Source: Zygnema cylindricum
Lineage: Eukaryota > Streptophyta > Zygnematophyceae > Zygnematales > Zygnemataceae
Length of the DNA: 64,000 nt
Direction: 5' to 3'
NCBI GenBank assembly: GCA_037447655.1
Contig: JBBHKE010002789.1
Location: forward strand, 124,001 to 188,000
In this document: in pieces, positions 53,761-64,000 of the stretch
Position numbering within the stretch: the stretch's first letter is position 1
How the letters are laid out: each line of letters begins with the position of its first letter
The notes under the pieces: generated by a model
Seen by the model: only the letters and a program-made list of their open reading frames with translations
Database searches by the model: none
What the model was told of the DNA's origin: nothing
Program-made: the position numbers and the translations under genes

Positions 53761-54667
53761 CCTCGAGAAGAGTTCCTTGAAAAGCCCTTATGATATGGAG
53801 CCTTTATGATATGGGCTCTGCTGCCAGCCTGGACGATATAATCTTATTTCATTCGCTTTTTTCAGTTTCAAACAGTACCTGTATCCATGTATCCATGTCC
53901 CCTTTCAGAGCAATAAAAGCAAGTAGTAGACTGTCTATTTGGCCTATTGTTATACTGATTCAGATTCTAATTCCTATCGTGATTTTTGTTCTGATTAAGT
54001 AAAGTTTTCCTGTCAAAATCTTTGTTTAAAGCTTCTACCTTTCTCTCTCCATGAAGTATTTTAGTAGTTGCTTCTTCTTCTAAGATCAGATTGTATACTA
54101 ACTGAAATGTCCAGTTAGACTTATCATGAGTTTTTAGCTGGACAGACACTCCTTTCATAGTACTAGGGAGTCCTCTAACAAGTAAGGCTGCTTGCTGAAA
54201 CTCAGGAAATGAGCCACCAGCAGACGAATGTGCATCAATAAGAGAACAAAAGATATCAGAGTACTCCACCATACTCCCCGGGAGTATTTATAGTCCCAGA
54301 TTTGTCCAACCACCAAAAGTTCTTCCTGGACATTAGATTTCTCAAAAGCAGTTTTTAGTGATTCCGAGATTTCTTTTGCTTTCTTCATTTTGAGCCGAGA
54401 CATAACCAAATTCTCTGAGATGCATAGAATCAGATTGTTTCGCGCCAATGAGTTTTTCTTCGCCCAACTCGGATCTGTTTCATCTAAAGTACCATCGAAG
54501 ACCCCCAATAAATCAGCAGTTTCAAATGTGGATTCAACCATCGCTGCCCAGTATGCATACTTTTGGCCATTGAATATGGGAATTCTTGATGAAAGGCCCA
54601 TAACCTGTTGTTCTACAACCACAGTAGCAGGAGGAGAGCCAACAGCAGTAGTAGTGGAAGTAGACAT
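53761..54667 (-). pseudogene. Cop10 gag
   Basis: It starts at ATG 54667, 62 nt inside the 5' LTR. The LTR supplies the Ser/Thr-rich N-terminus and the PBS supplies VMG. 54667-54155 is open through capsid (IPIFNGQKYAYW, WDYKYSRGVWW); 54272-53967 continues after a shift. A CFYCSERGHG zinc knuckle lies near 53905-53935, its last Cys lost. The particle protein is inactive because of frameshifts. Confidence 0.87.
54595..54605 (-). promoter_or_regulatory. Cop10 primer-binding site core
   Basis: GGTTATGGGCC, an 11-nt match to the initiator tRNA-Met anticodon-loop complement, directly after the LTR end ...ACAACA. It is the same core as Cop7 (37971-37981). Confidence 0.78.
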
Positions 54668-55322
54668 CTAAAACAGAAGCTATCAAGCACCCTACTCAAC
54701 AACCAACTTCAAGATAGAAGATAACGCAACTCAGTGATCTATGCACACTCAAATTCTGCATAACAATAGTAAACACAGTTTAGAATCACTCTTCAAAGAT
54801 TTAACTCAATTGATCTAGTCAACCATAAGATATTCACATTGCAGATTCACAAAAATTGCGTTAGTTGTTAAATATCCCAAGACTTGGATAATCACTATTT
54901 GTCTAAGTCCTAAACTATATACTCACAAAGAGAATCTACTGGTCACACTATTTTAAGTGACTGTGCTACAATATTGTTCTATGCTATGACAAAGTACTAA
55001 AACTGTACTTACTATTCTAAGAGTACTTCCAAAACCTAATTTTGCCATTTCTCTAAATATGAATAGTGCGACACTATTTTAAATTAGCTAAACTACAAAT
55101 CTTTGTTTCCAAATATATACAGATAAGAGTCCGTACGTTAAATGTTCTTGGCGCTAAGTCAGCAGTGGTCTATAGCATCCGGCTGAATGTTGTCCAGAAG
55201 TACGAAGCACCTGATGCGGTCCAAGTGTGTTTCGTCATCTGTGGTCCCTTCTGAATCACATTCGTCAATTCGTTGTCAATAAACGGCTCTTCTTGACTGA
55301 CCGTACCATACTTTTCTATATA

Positions 55323-55705
55323 TGTATGTTTCCATGCATAAATCGTCCCGTAATTAGTTAAATGAAATGTCCGGCGCGGTATAGCTTTAAATAAATATCG
55401 CGCCATATGTATTTATCGATTTCTTCAAGACTTACTGGATAAGGGCCACGGCTGGTCCGTACAGTGATCATCCAGAGGTCACTGGATCAAGTCCTACAAG
55501 GAGCGGTATATATTTTGCAGAAAAACTATCTTTAATGATCTGCTTGTCTCCTTTAGCTGCAGCAGGCAGCCATGGCTGTATGCAGGTCCTCAGTGACTAC
55601 GACAAGTATGAGGGCTGCAGTAAGTCCACAAGAAAGACTACAAAATACCTCTCTTTTCAACACTCCCCTTATTTTCTAGTCTATCTTTTGCTTCAGTCCA
55701 CACTT
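55323..55705 (-). repeat. LTR fragment, PPT and RNase H tail of another copia copy
   Basis: 55323-55662 is the outer (U3) part of a third LTR type, starting TGTTGAAAAGAGG like Cop9. It has the U3 hairpin (arms 55582-55592 and 55609-55618) and B-box GGATCAAGTCC near 55485. Polypurine tract 55663-55681 and a few codons of RNase H follow. Both ends are abrupt joins. Confidence 0.82.
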
Positions 55706-56569
55706 CTAACCAAGCGATAAGTAATAAGCCAACAAAAATGCCAATTTTATACAACCTCTCAAAGTCAAAGACGACCATCTACCAGATTTTTCTAAGTCCT
55801 AGCTCCCTCTCACAACCCCTATCTACTAACTATACAAACAAATCGGAATACTGTAGAGTACATAAAAGTACTAGTGCCGGTGTACTTTTTGTACAACCTT
55901 TGTACGACAAGACCATTAAGCGGACGCGTGTCCATTTTTCACTCGTCCGTACATTCCTCAGAATTCTCGCGACCGAATGCTATCTCTCCACGTGGCGCCA
56001 GATAATGCCACGTCACTAAATGCCAAAGTGACCATTCCGCGATTTCGGCGATGATGTGCGCCGTTGGATTCGTCTTGAAATGCAATCTCGACCGTTATAA
56101 ATACTTGCGCGATATTTGTTTCGCTGTCGAAACAAAATGCGCGGTATCCGTTTCAAAGTAGTATCGTACTTCGTAAGTTATAAAACACTATCTATGTATG
56201 CCGTGTAGACTTTCAGTTAAATGAATTTGTTCCCTCCTAAATAAATATATATTTATCACATACTGTAGCATTTAGCATTGGTCCTAGTCGAATAGGATAA
56301 AGCTGACCGCTATCGGCCAACTTGACGGACGGCAGGTACCGGGATCAAATCCAGGGTCCTTCAGGTATATTTTTAGTAACCTACTAGAAATAACTGCCTA
56401 TTGAAATAAGGCAGCCATTGATCAGCCACCCTCTCTATCCTTCAGTGACTACAACAAGTATGGGGGCTAGAGAGAGGAGGTGGAGGCAGGTTGTTCGCCT
56501 TTTTCTTTTCCTTTTTGTATTGAACTATTTAGACCTAGAAAATACCACATAAATCTAATAATTTCAACA

Positions 56570-57970
56570 CTCCCCTTATTTTCTAGTCTAATTTTATTTT
56601 TTCTTTTAACCCGCATTTTCCTGACAATATTTCAATTCAGGAGAGGTCACAAGTTTGGTCATCATGTGAGCCACCATTTCTTCATCAAGTCTATACACAA
56701 GATTTAAAATTATATTTTCAACTTTTTCTCTCACGAAGCTTAATCTTATGTCCATATGTTTTGCTTTGAAATGGTGTTTTGGATTAGCTGCAATTGCAAT
56801 GGCAGCTTGATTATCAAAAAATTCTTCATGCACTCCCTCTTTCATAATCCCATGTTCTTACAGCTAGGATTTGACCCACATCAACTCTTTCACAGCAGAA
56901 CAAGAGGCCATATACTCAGCCTCCATAGTAGACTGAGCAACCACCTTTTGTTGCTTATTGCTCCTATTGCATGCAACTTCCCCAACATACAACACATACC
57001 TATAAGTGCATCTTCTCATAGGTGGGTCCCCATAACTGACATCACTCCAAGTAGTGATGTGAGTGTGCTCCCCTCCCAAATGCAACCATAACTCTCTAGT
57101 TCCCACTAGATATCTCATGACTCTCTTGGCTGCCTCCGAGTCTCTCTTCCTAGGATCATTAGGACTTCTATTGAGTACTCCTACTGCTGCCGCAATGTCA
57201 AGCCTGGTACAGTTCATAAAATATATTAAACTTCCTACGACCTGTCTATAAGGGATAGACTTCATAAACTCTCTTTCCTCTGAACTCATCTGATCATGTA
57301 AGATCATCACTCCTCCTTCTACACTCCCATCACTTACTTTTTTCAAGTCCATGGGAGTGGTACAACTGTTAGCATTTTCCATCTTAAATTTCTCAAGCAT
57401 ATTACCTATTGCTTCTTTCTGAGTAAGTCTGATAATCTTCTTCCCCCTATCTCTCTCCATTTGAATTCCCAAAATATATCTTGCCTCCCCTAAATCCTTC
57501 ATATCAAATTTGCTTCTAAGATCTTTCTTAAACTTATTGATCGTTTCCAAAGATTTACTCAACACAAGCAGATCATCCACATAAATTGCAATTAAAATGA
57601 CACAATTCTCATTTTCAAACATATAGATAGAATTGTCAGATCTAATACGGATATATCCTGGACCGGTAAGAAACTCATCTAGTTTCTTATTCCACTGTCT
57701 GGGAGCCTGCTTTAGTCCCTATAAGGACTTTATGAGCCTGCAGACTTTGCTCTCTTCTCCTTCTTTCACGAACCCCTCGAGTTGTGTCATGAAAATCTCT
57801 TCCTCTAACTCACCATTAAGAAAAATAGTCTTAATATCGATCTGGTGTATCTCTATGTCTCCAGCTGCTGCCAGACTGAGGAGAATCCTTAATGATGGGA
57901 ACCGAACAACTGGAGAAAAGGTTTCCTCATAGTCAATCCCCTCCTTTTGGGTGAACCCCTTCGCTACCAA
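56570..57970 (-). pseudogene. Cop11 RT-RNase H, largely open
   Basis: 57970-57719 (RT fingers/palm start, QIDIKTIFLNGELEEEIF) and 57622-56864 (252 codons) cover the YVDD box (AIYVDDLLV, near 57560-57585), GSLIYFMNCTRLDIAAAV, the RNase H start (WSDVSYGD) and STMEAEYMA with the catalytic Glu. 56845-56606 gives the rest (FDNQ for CDNQ, then EEMVAHMMTK). Stops near 57719 and 56860 split an otherwise well-kept enzyme. Confidence 0.9.
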
Positions 57971-59302
57971 TCGAGCCTTATATCTCTCAATTGTATTATC
58001 TGGGTTCAGTTTTAGTTTAAATACGCATTTACACCCAATAGGTTTTCTGTCTGGAGGAGAATCCGCTAGTTCCCAAGTATTTGCTTACATGATAGAAGCC
58101 ATCTTATCATTTATGGATCTAATCCATCTTTCTTTCTCTGGACTATTCACAGCCTATAAGTAAGACTGAGGCTTATCAAGGTGAGATAGCTTAGTTACGT
58201 TATGAGCGGCTTGTTTTTCCTGTATCATTTTGCTGCTCCTCCATCCTCCTTCAAACTTCGAAGCTAGAATGGATGGAACTCTTCGATTTCTTTTCACTGT
58301 CTCATTGGCTCCCCTGTCTATGGAAGCTGGTTCTTGTCCTGCTTCTTCTATCTCCTCGAAGTCCATAGGAGTATGTGAGGTTTCCGGTGAGTCTCTTGTA
58401 TCTTGGATCTCCCCTAAATCTGCAATCACGGTTTCACTCATATCCCTTTCGGGAACGACCGAGTTCTCCTCACTTTCGGACTCAAATCTGATTCATATCT
58501 TCTTTGTATATTTGAAGGGGTCAAATGACTTCCCTTCATCCATGACAACTAAGTGTTTGACAAGAATGATATCTTTCTTTGCTAAGTCATAGACTCTATA
58601 TCCCTTAACATCCTCATCATATCCCACAAAGTATCCAAGTATTCCCTTAACATCTAGTTTCCAGTTTTTCATATCCGTGTCAAGACTGTAAACTTGGCTA
58701 CCGAATACGTTAAGGTGTGAGATATCTGGTTTCCTTCCAACCCATCTCTCATAAGGTGTCACTCCCTTTACAGCTAAGGTATGGACTCCATTCTTAATGT
58801 AGTTGGCGCAGTTCATTACTTCTGCCCAAAATCTCTTTCCTATTTTCTTAACTGCCAACATTCTGCATGCACTATCTCCTAGTGTTCGATTGAACCTCTC
58901 AACTACCCCATTTTGTTGTCAGTTATATGGTACAGTTTTCTAGTGCTGCACTCCCTCATCTCTCAGATATTCCTCAAACTGGTTAGAGGTATATTCCTCC
59001 CCATTATCACTCCTTATCCTCTTAATGGGGGTTTTACGCAAATTCTCACTCCAGGCTTTATATTCTTTGAAGAAAGTTGATACTTCAGACTTTGTTTTCA
59101 GAAAGTAGACTCTAGAGTAACTAGACCAGTCATTGGTTATTGTCATCATAAACTTCTTTCCTCCAACCGAAGGTACTTTTGCACGTCCCCAAATATCTGT
59201 GTGGACCAAATCTAACCTTTTCTCACCTCTATATGTGACGGCTTTGGGAAAGGGAAGTCTGTGAGCCTTACCTTGAGAACAACCTCTACAATCATCCATC
59301 AT
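57971..59302 (-). pseudogene. Cop11 integrase and linker
   Basis: 59302-58940 holds CRGCSQGK, the first Asp intact (VHTDIWG, near 59190) and IRSDNGEEYTS. The Glu motif lies in 58930-58870 across a stop; 58861-58493 gives GYFVGYDEDVKGYRVYDLAKKDIILVKHL in one frame, and 58441-58154 the linker. RT entry lies near 58060-57980 with a stop (ATGTA/TAA near 58086). Confidence 0.87.
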
Positions 59303-59800
59303 TTCATCATTATCTCCAAACCCTCAACCTATCAAAATGTACATGCCCCAACCACTTATGCCAAATTATCAAATTAGGAACACCAACATAGTAAGCATTC
59401 TTCTTTTTATTACTCATGTTAAGCCTAAACATTCCTTGGCTACCCTTATCTGCTGTGAAGTAAAGTTCATCCCCATACTTAGCTGTAAAGACTCCTTTTC
59501 TCGTGAAGGTATCAAACTCTTTGTCATCTAACACAGATGTCGAGACAAGATTTTTACTCAGCTGAGGTATATAGAGTACATCTGAGAATGTGAGTATAGA
59601 AGTCTAACCCTCCACTAAGACTTTCACATCTACTCATCCCACTAGATCTGTAGTAACCACTCTCCCATTCCCATACTCTATCACTACAGTAGGGATCTTT
59701 CCTAACTTAGTGAAGAGTTCTTTATCACGACACATATGCATGGATGCACCTGAGTCGATAATCCATCCTTCCTTTCGAGCTTCCCGAATTGCTCCATGGG
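59303..59800 (-). pseudogene. Cop11 protease and GAG-pre
   Basis: 59534-59310 encodes the protease end and GAG-pre (IIWHKWLGHVHFDRL; the usual HKRLGH Arg is Trp). The active-site half (IIDSGASMHMC) is near 59735-59765 and is intact. An in-frame TAG near 59608 separates the two and is shared with Cop12. Confidence 0.83.
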
Positions 59801-60893
59801 CACACTTCTATCTTCGAGGGATCTCCTTCTCCTCCATACTGTCGTCAAGAAGAAGCTCCCCATCCTCCTCAGAGGAGTCATCCTCAGTTTCTCTTGTCAC
59901 TTTTGTAACCACAAGTGCCTTTTTCTTCCCTCCGGAAGAACCCCCTCCACGGTTCTCTTGGAGCCTCAGCTCTGACAGCTTGACACAATCTGCGATGAAG
60001 TGTCCCGACTTTTTGCAGGAATGTCAAAGACCCTTTGGGGGGCTCGGTCCTCCAGAATGATCTCTTTCCCCTTTGTACGGTTTTTTTGAGTCCTTCGCCC
60101 ATCGGTCCCCTCCTGCTGCTAGAGCTTGAATGCTCTTTCCTCCTCTCCTAATCTCCATTTTGTTTTCCTGCACAAATATCATCCAGACCACTGTGTTCTA
60201 TTAACTATCAAGCATTTCCTGTACTCGATACACTATGTTCTCAAACTCATCTGGTAACTTCATGATAAGAGTGTTAACTTTCCTTTTCATTGTACCTGTC
60301 CACCCGGCACTTTCCATCTCCATATACAAACAAGAAAGATCATTACAGTAATCTAACATCATTCCTCCTTTGTAAGTGTAACTCACTAGCTTTTTCTAAG
60401 CCAACTGGAGCTCCTGAATAGTTCCAGCTCTATAAATCTCCACCAAACTCACCCACAACTCCTCGGCCTTGTAAATGTGAAGGTGAGGAGTGGCCAAAGC
60501 TTGTGTGAGGTGCCTCAGAATGAAGTTCTTGGCAGCCATGTTTACATCCTCCCACATTTGAGAATCGCTCTCCGCGGTCTTCACGGTCGCCGCTCCTGGA
60601 ATTGTGGTAATAGGAGTAAGGGGTGTCTCCTTCCCTTTTCCCTTTTGGGACAAAGTGTTGTCCCCATCATCTGCCTTCTCTGCTGAGGCAGCCGTTGGTT
60701 CAGAAAACCTTACTCCTCCAAATCTAGGTGGAGTTCACGAAGGTGGACATTTCACTTCTCCAATGACGATACCCCAATATCGTTTTTCGCACAAATCTCC
60801 CATCATCATGGCTTCCCTATAGATGAACCCAGATCCATTGAATATGGGCACCCTAGAGGGTGTTCCCATAACCTGTAATTTTGTGTCTTCCAT
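59801..60893 (-). pseudogene. Cop11 gag
   Basis: The ATG at 60893 is 20 nt inside the LTR stump. It reads through PBS and capsid (60653-60396, 60386-60201) to a zinc knuckle near 59990-60025 (CHSCKKSGHFIADC type, in frame 60102-59884 and its neighbour). Stops near 60396 and 60201 and a TAG near 59811 (shared with Cop12) break it. Confidence 0.85.
60859..60873 (-). promoter_or_regulatory. Cop11 primer-binding site
   Basis: Matches the initiator tRNA anticodon-loop complement at 13 of 15 positions (GGTTATGGG followed by two changed bases), directly after the LTR. Confidence 0.72.
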
Positions 60894-61048
60894 TGGACTA
60901 CAGATACTCAAAAAGCGAGAAGACCATCTACAAGATTTTTTCTAAGTCCTAGCTCCCTCTCACAAACCCTATCTACTAACTGTACGAACCAATCAAAATA
61001 ATGTACAGTACATAAAATTACTACTGCCGATGTACTTTTTATACTGCA

Positions 61049-61960
61049 CTCCCTCATCTCTCAGATATTCCTCAAACTAGTTAGAGGTATATTCCCCCCC
61101 ATTATCACTCCTTATCCTCTTAATAGGGGTTTTATGCAACTTCTCACTCTAGGCTTTATATTCTTTGAAGTAAGCTGATGCTTCAAACTTTGTTTTAAGA
61201 AAGTAGACTCTAGAGTATCTAGACCAGTCATCAGTTATTGTCATCATAAACCTCTTTCCTTCAACCGAAGGTACATTTGCTGGTCCCCAAATATCTGTAG
61301 GGACCAAATCTAATAATTTCTCACCTTTATATGTGGCAGCTTTGGGAAAGGGAAGTCTGTGAGCCTTACCTTGAGCACAACCACTACAATCATCCATAAT
61401 TCCATTATCCCCAATTTACATGCCTTCTACTACCCCAAGATTTTTCATTTCCTTCAACCTATCAAAATGCACATGTCCCAACCGCTTATGTCAAATCATC
61501 AACTCAAGAACACCAACATAATAAACATTCTTCTTTATATTACTCATGTTAAGCCTAAACATTCCTTGGCTACCCTTATTTGCTGTGAAGGTAAAGTTCA
61601 TCACCATACTTAGCTGTAAAGACTCCTTTTCTCGTGAAGGTATCTAACTCTTTGTCATCTAACACAGATGTCGAGACAAGGATTTTTTACTCAGCTGAGG
61701 TATATAGAGTACATCTGAGAATGTGAGTATAGAAGTCTAACCCTCCACTAAGACTTTCACATCTACTCATCCCACTAGATCTGTAGTAACCACTCTCCCA
61801 TTCCCATACTCTATCACTACAGTAGGGATCTTTCCTAACTTAGTGAAGAGTTCTTTATCACGACACATATGCATGGATGCACCTGAGTCGATAATCCATC
61901 CTTCCTTTCGAGCTTCCCGAATTGCTCCATGGGCACACTTCTATCTTCGAGGGATCTCCT
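61049..61960 (-). pseudogene. Cop12 integrase start and protease
   Basis: 61397-61149 holds CSGCAQGK and the first Asp with a changed context (VPTDIWGPA, His to Pro). The Asp-Asn-Gly motif is near 61105 but its frame is broken. GAG-pre lies near 61470-61500 with a stop. The protease active site IIDSGASMHMC is intact near 61865-61900. The TAG near 61740 equals that of Cop11. Confidence 0.82.
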
Positions 61961-63031
61961 TCTCCTCCATACTGTCGTCAAGAAGAAGCTCCCCATCCTC
62001 CTCAGAGGAGTCATCCTTAGTTTCTCTTGTCACTTTTGTAACCACAAGTGCCTTTTTCTTCCCTCCGGAAGAACCCCCTCCACGGTTCTCTTGGAGCCTC
62101 AGCTCTGACAGCTTGACACAATCTGCGATGAAGTGTCCCGACTTTTTGCAAAAATGACAAAGATCCTTTGGGGGCCTCGGTCCCCCAGAATGATCTCTTT
62201 CCCCTTTGTAAGGTTTCTTTAGGTCCTTCCCGCATCGGTCACCTCCTGCTGCTAGAGCTTGAATGCTCTTTCCTCCTCTCCTAATCTCCATTCTGTTTTC
62301 TTGCACAAGTATCATCCTGACCACTATGTTCTATTTCCATAAACTATCAAGCATTTCCTGTACTCGATACACTATGTTCTCGAACTCATCAGGTAACTTC
62401 ATGATAAGGGTGTTAACTTTCATTTTCATTGTACCTGTACACCCGGCACTTTCCATCTTCATATACAAATAAGAAAGATTATTTCAGTAATCAAACATCT
62501 TTCCTCGTTTGTAAGTGTAACTCACTAGCTTTTGCTCAGTCAACTGAAGCTCCTGAATAGTTCCAGCTCTATAAATCTCCACCAAACTCACCCACAACTC
62601 CTCGGCCTTGTAAATGTGAAGATGAGGGGTGGCCAAAGCTTGAGTGAGGTGCCTCAGAATGAAGTTCTTGGCAGCCATGTTTACATCCTCCCACATTTGA
62701 GTATCGTTCTCTGCGGTTTTCACGGTTGCCGCTCTCGATATTGTGGCAATAGGAGTGAGGGGTGTCTCATTCCCTTTCCCCTTTTCGGACACAGCCTATC
62801 CCCATCATCTGCCTTCTCTGCCGAGGCAGCAGTTGTTGTAGGAAACCTTACTCCTCCAAATCCTGGTGGAGTTCCCGAAGGTGGACGTTTCACTTGTCCA
62901 TTGACAATACCCCAGTATCGTTTTTCACACAAAGCTCCCATCATCATGGTTTCCCAATAGATGAAACCAGATCTATTGAAGGTGGGCACCCTAGAGGGTG
63001 GGCCCATAACCAGAAACTTTGTGTCCTCCAT
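61941..63031 (-). pseudogene. Cop12 gag
   Basis: The ATG at 63031 is 20 nt inside the LTR. 63031-62720 is open (VMGPPSRVPTF, GFIYWETMMMGALCEKRYWG); a frameshift near 62790 is followed by 62792-62484. 62324-61941 gives the knuckle CHFCKKSGHFIADC (near 62130-62170), a basic Lys stretch and the acidic linker, ending at a TAG shared with Cop11. The frame between 62484 and 62324 has shifts. Confidence 0.86.
62997..63011 (-). promoter_or_regulatory. Cop12 primer-binding site, perfect match
   Basis: GGTTATGGGCCCACC, identical to Cop9. The adjacent LTR end has lost its T (CTGG to TCTGG context), but the site is intact. Confidence 0.85.
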
Positions 63032-63280
63032 TGGACTACAAAGTACAGAAAGCCTCTAGATAGTTATTAACTAACTCACTTTCAATGGCGACCACTGCTA
63101 CCCAGGCAGACAAGCAGACAATCTGACTGCACCCTTGTGTAGCTTGGACTCCTCTGAGTTCGTAGGAAAAAGAATCTCTGAAAACTCCCAACCAGGCGAT
63201 AAGTTATAAGCCGGAAAAATGCCAATTTTATATAACCTCTCAAAGAGAGAGAAGACCATCTACCAGATTTTTCTAAGTCC

Positions 63281-63426
63281 TGAACAGCTCTCTCTCACAG
63301 CTGAGGCATAAAGAGGACTAAAGCTTTCTAAAAACAACACTCCCCTAAAGCTTTAGACTCTGCTAGTCACTCAGTCCACATGCCTCTCTACAGAACTTCA
63401 ATCCACACTTCACGTGCCAATCGAAC
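63281..63426 (-). repeat. Family II LTR end, PPT and RNase H tail
   Basis: 63281-63339 is the U3 edge of a family II LTR (TGTTGTTTTTAGAAAGC in element sense). The polypurine tract 63340-63360 resembles those of Cop7 and Cop10, and the RNase H tail reaches about 63426. Both sides are abrupt joins to family I LTR sequence. Confidence 0.78.
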
Positions 63427-64000
63427 ACTTTGTACGATAAGGCCATTAAGCGAACGCGTGTCCATTTTTCACTCGTCCTTACGTTCCTCGGAATTCCCGC
63501 GACCGAATGTTATCTCTCCACCTAGCGCTAGATCATGCCACGTCACTTAATGCCAAAGTGACCATTTCGGGATTTCGGCGATGATGTGCGCTGTTAGATT
63601 GGACTCGAAATGCAATCTCGGCGGTTATAAATACTTGCGCGATATTTGTTTCGCTGTCGAAACAAAATGCGCGGTAATCGTTTCAAAGTAGTATCGTACT
63701 TCGTACGTTATAAAACTGTATCTATGTATGCCTATAGAGTTTCAGTTAAATGAATTTGTTCCCTCCTAAATAAATATATATCTATCACATACTGTAGCAT
63801 TTAGCATTGGTCCTAGTCTTATAGGATAAATTTGACCGCTATCCGCCAACTTGATAGACGACAAGTACCGGGATCAAATCCCGGGTCCGCAGGTATGTTT
63901 TTAGTAACCTACTAAAAATAACTGCCTGTTGAATTAAGGCAGCCATGGATCAACCACCCTCTCTATCCTTCAGTGACTACAACAAGTATGGGGCTTAGAG
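63427..64000 (-). repeat. Family I LTR fragment (Cop11 type), runs off the window
   Basis: Matches 55900-56470 closely. It contains the tRNA-like block with T-arm-like CCGGG-ATCAAAT-CCCGG (about 63868-63884) and the U3 hairpin near 63958-64000. Confidence 0.85.

Larger units (their letters stand above)
49552..55322 (-). mobile_element. Cop10: family II copia element with truncated 5' LTR
   Basis: The 3' LTR is 49552-50524, followed by a polypurine tract 50525-50545, RNase H, RT, integrase, protease, gag, PBS core (54595-54605) and the 5' LTR from 54606, which loses homology to its partner at about 55322. There a different LTR fragment begins. It is the same lineage as Cop7 (similar Gag start, protease and PPT). 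All genes carry stops or frameshifts. Confidence 0.9.
55706..61048 (-). mobile_element. Cop11: family I copia element, both LTRs truncated
   Basis: 3' LTR part 55706-56569, PPT 56570-56588, RNase H, RT, integrase, protease, gag, PBS 60859-60873 and a 175-bp 5' LTR stump (60874-61048) that has also lost an internal part after the ATG hairpin. All parts of a full copia internal region are present. It is joined directly to Cop12. Confidence 0.9.
61049..63280 (-). mobile_element. Cop12: 5' half copy, tandem duplicate of Cop11
   Basis: 61049-63000 parallels 58946-60866 of Cop11 almost base for base: integrase core to gag. It then has a PBS (62997-63011, perfect) and LTR part 63012-63280. It begins inside integrase exactly where the Cop11 LTR stump stops. 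It shares at least two nonsense codons with Cop11, so the common ancestor was already defective. Confidence 0.88.

Noticed and set aside
1-64000. CRISPR arrays, bacterial operons, rRNA genes
   Set aside because: No regularly spaced repeats, no ribosome-binding-site gene strings and no rRNA-like sequence were seen; the window is plainly eukaryotic.

Overview
The window is nuclear eukaryotic DNA from a green plant. The best evidence is the only intact host gene seen, a five-exon gene at 41300-43377 (+). Its product has the longin-SNARE-membrane-anchor layout and sequence of the plant VAMP72 R-SNARE family. Sequence divergence and compact GT-AG introns would fit a streptophyte alga, bryophyte or other non-flowering plant, but the species cannot be fixed from this window. 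A 10-N gap at 22816-22825 shows a scaffolded assembly. No bacterial operon, CRISPR array, rRNA or genuine tRNA gene was found.

Roughly 80 percent of the window is a nested graveyard of Ty1/copia LTR retrotransposons (order gag, protease, integrase, RT, RNase H). They are numbered Cop1 to Cop12 here. Family I (Cop1-6, 8, 9, 11, 12) has LTRs of about 0.9-1.1 kb. Family II (Cop7, Cop10) has different LTRs and a different gag. Layout: Cop1 5' part (1-3970, -); Cop2 3' end (3971-5148, -); a fragment of another retroelement-like coding sequence (5149-5957, 10078-10357, 16670-17409) split by Cop3 (5958-10077, +, gag only) and Cop4 (10358-16669, -, complete with a CAGAT target duplication); Cop5 pieces (17410-21668, +); Cop6 3' end (21669-22815, -); three LTR fragments around the gap (22826-24683); unassigned DNA with a small hAT-like element (24684-26779); Cop7 (26785-38784, -, TTTTG target duplication), itself carrying a solo LTR (Cop8), a young element with an intact 1033-codon ORF (Cop9) and a TA-flanked MITE; the VAMP72 gene and its flanks with a cluster of MITEs (38790-48964); and a second copia block (48965-64000) with Cop10, Cop11, Cop12 and LTR fragments.

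The copies show how these elements work. The gag start codon lies inside the 5' LTR, exactly 20 nt before its end in family I. The primer-binding site follows the LTR directly, is itself gag coding sequence (Val-Met-Gly-Pro), and matches the anticodon stem-loop of plant initiator tRNA-Met. That implies half-tRNA priming as in Drosophila copia, not the usual plant 3'-end priming. Family I LTRs also carry three inverted repeats whose arms change together between copies: one around the gag AUG, one near the start of U3 with an invariant loop, and one GTAC-rich repeat upstream of the TATA box. They also carry an antisense tRNA-like block with a Pol III B-box.

Two defective elements stand out. Cop3 keeps gag but has a non-pol reading frame in place of protease-integrase-RT. 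Cop9 has an intact gag-protease-integrase ORF, no RT or RNase H, and a truncated 3' LTR that by eye is identical to the matching part of its 5' LTR.
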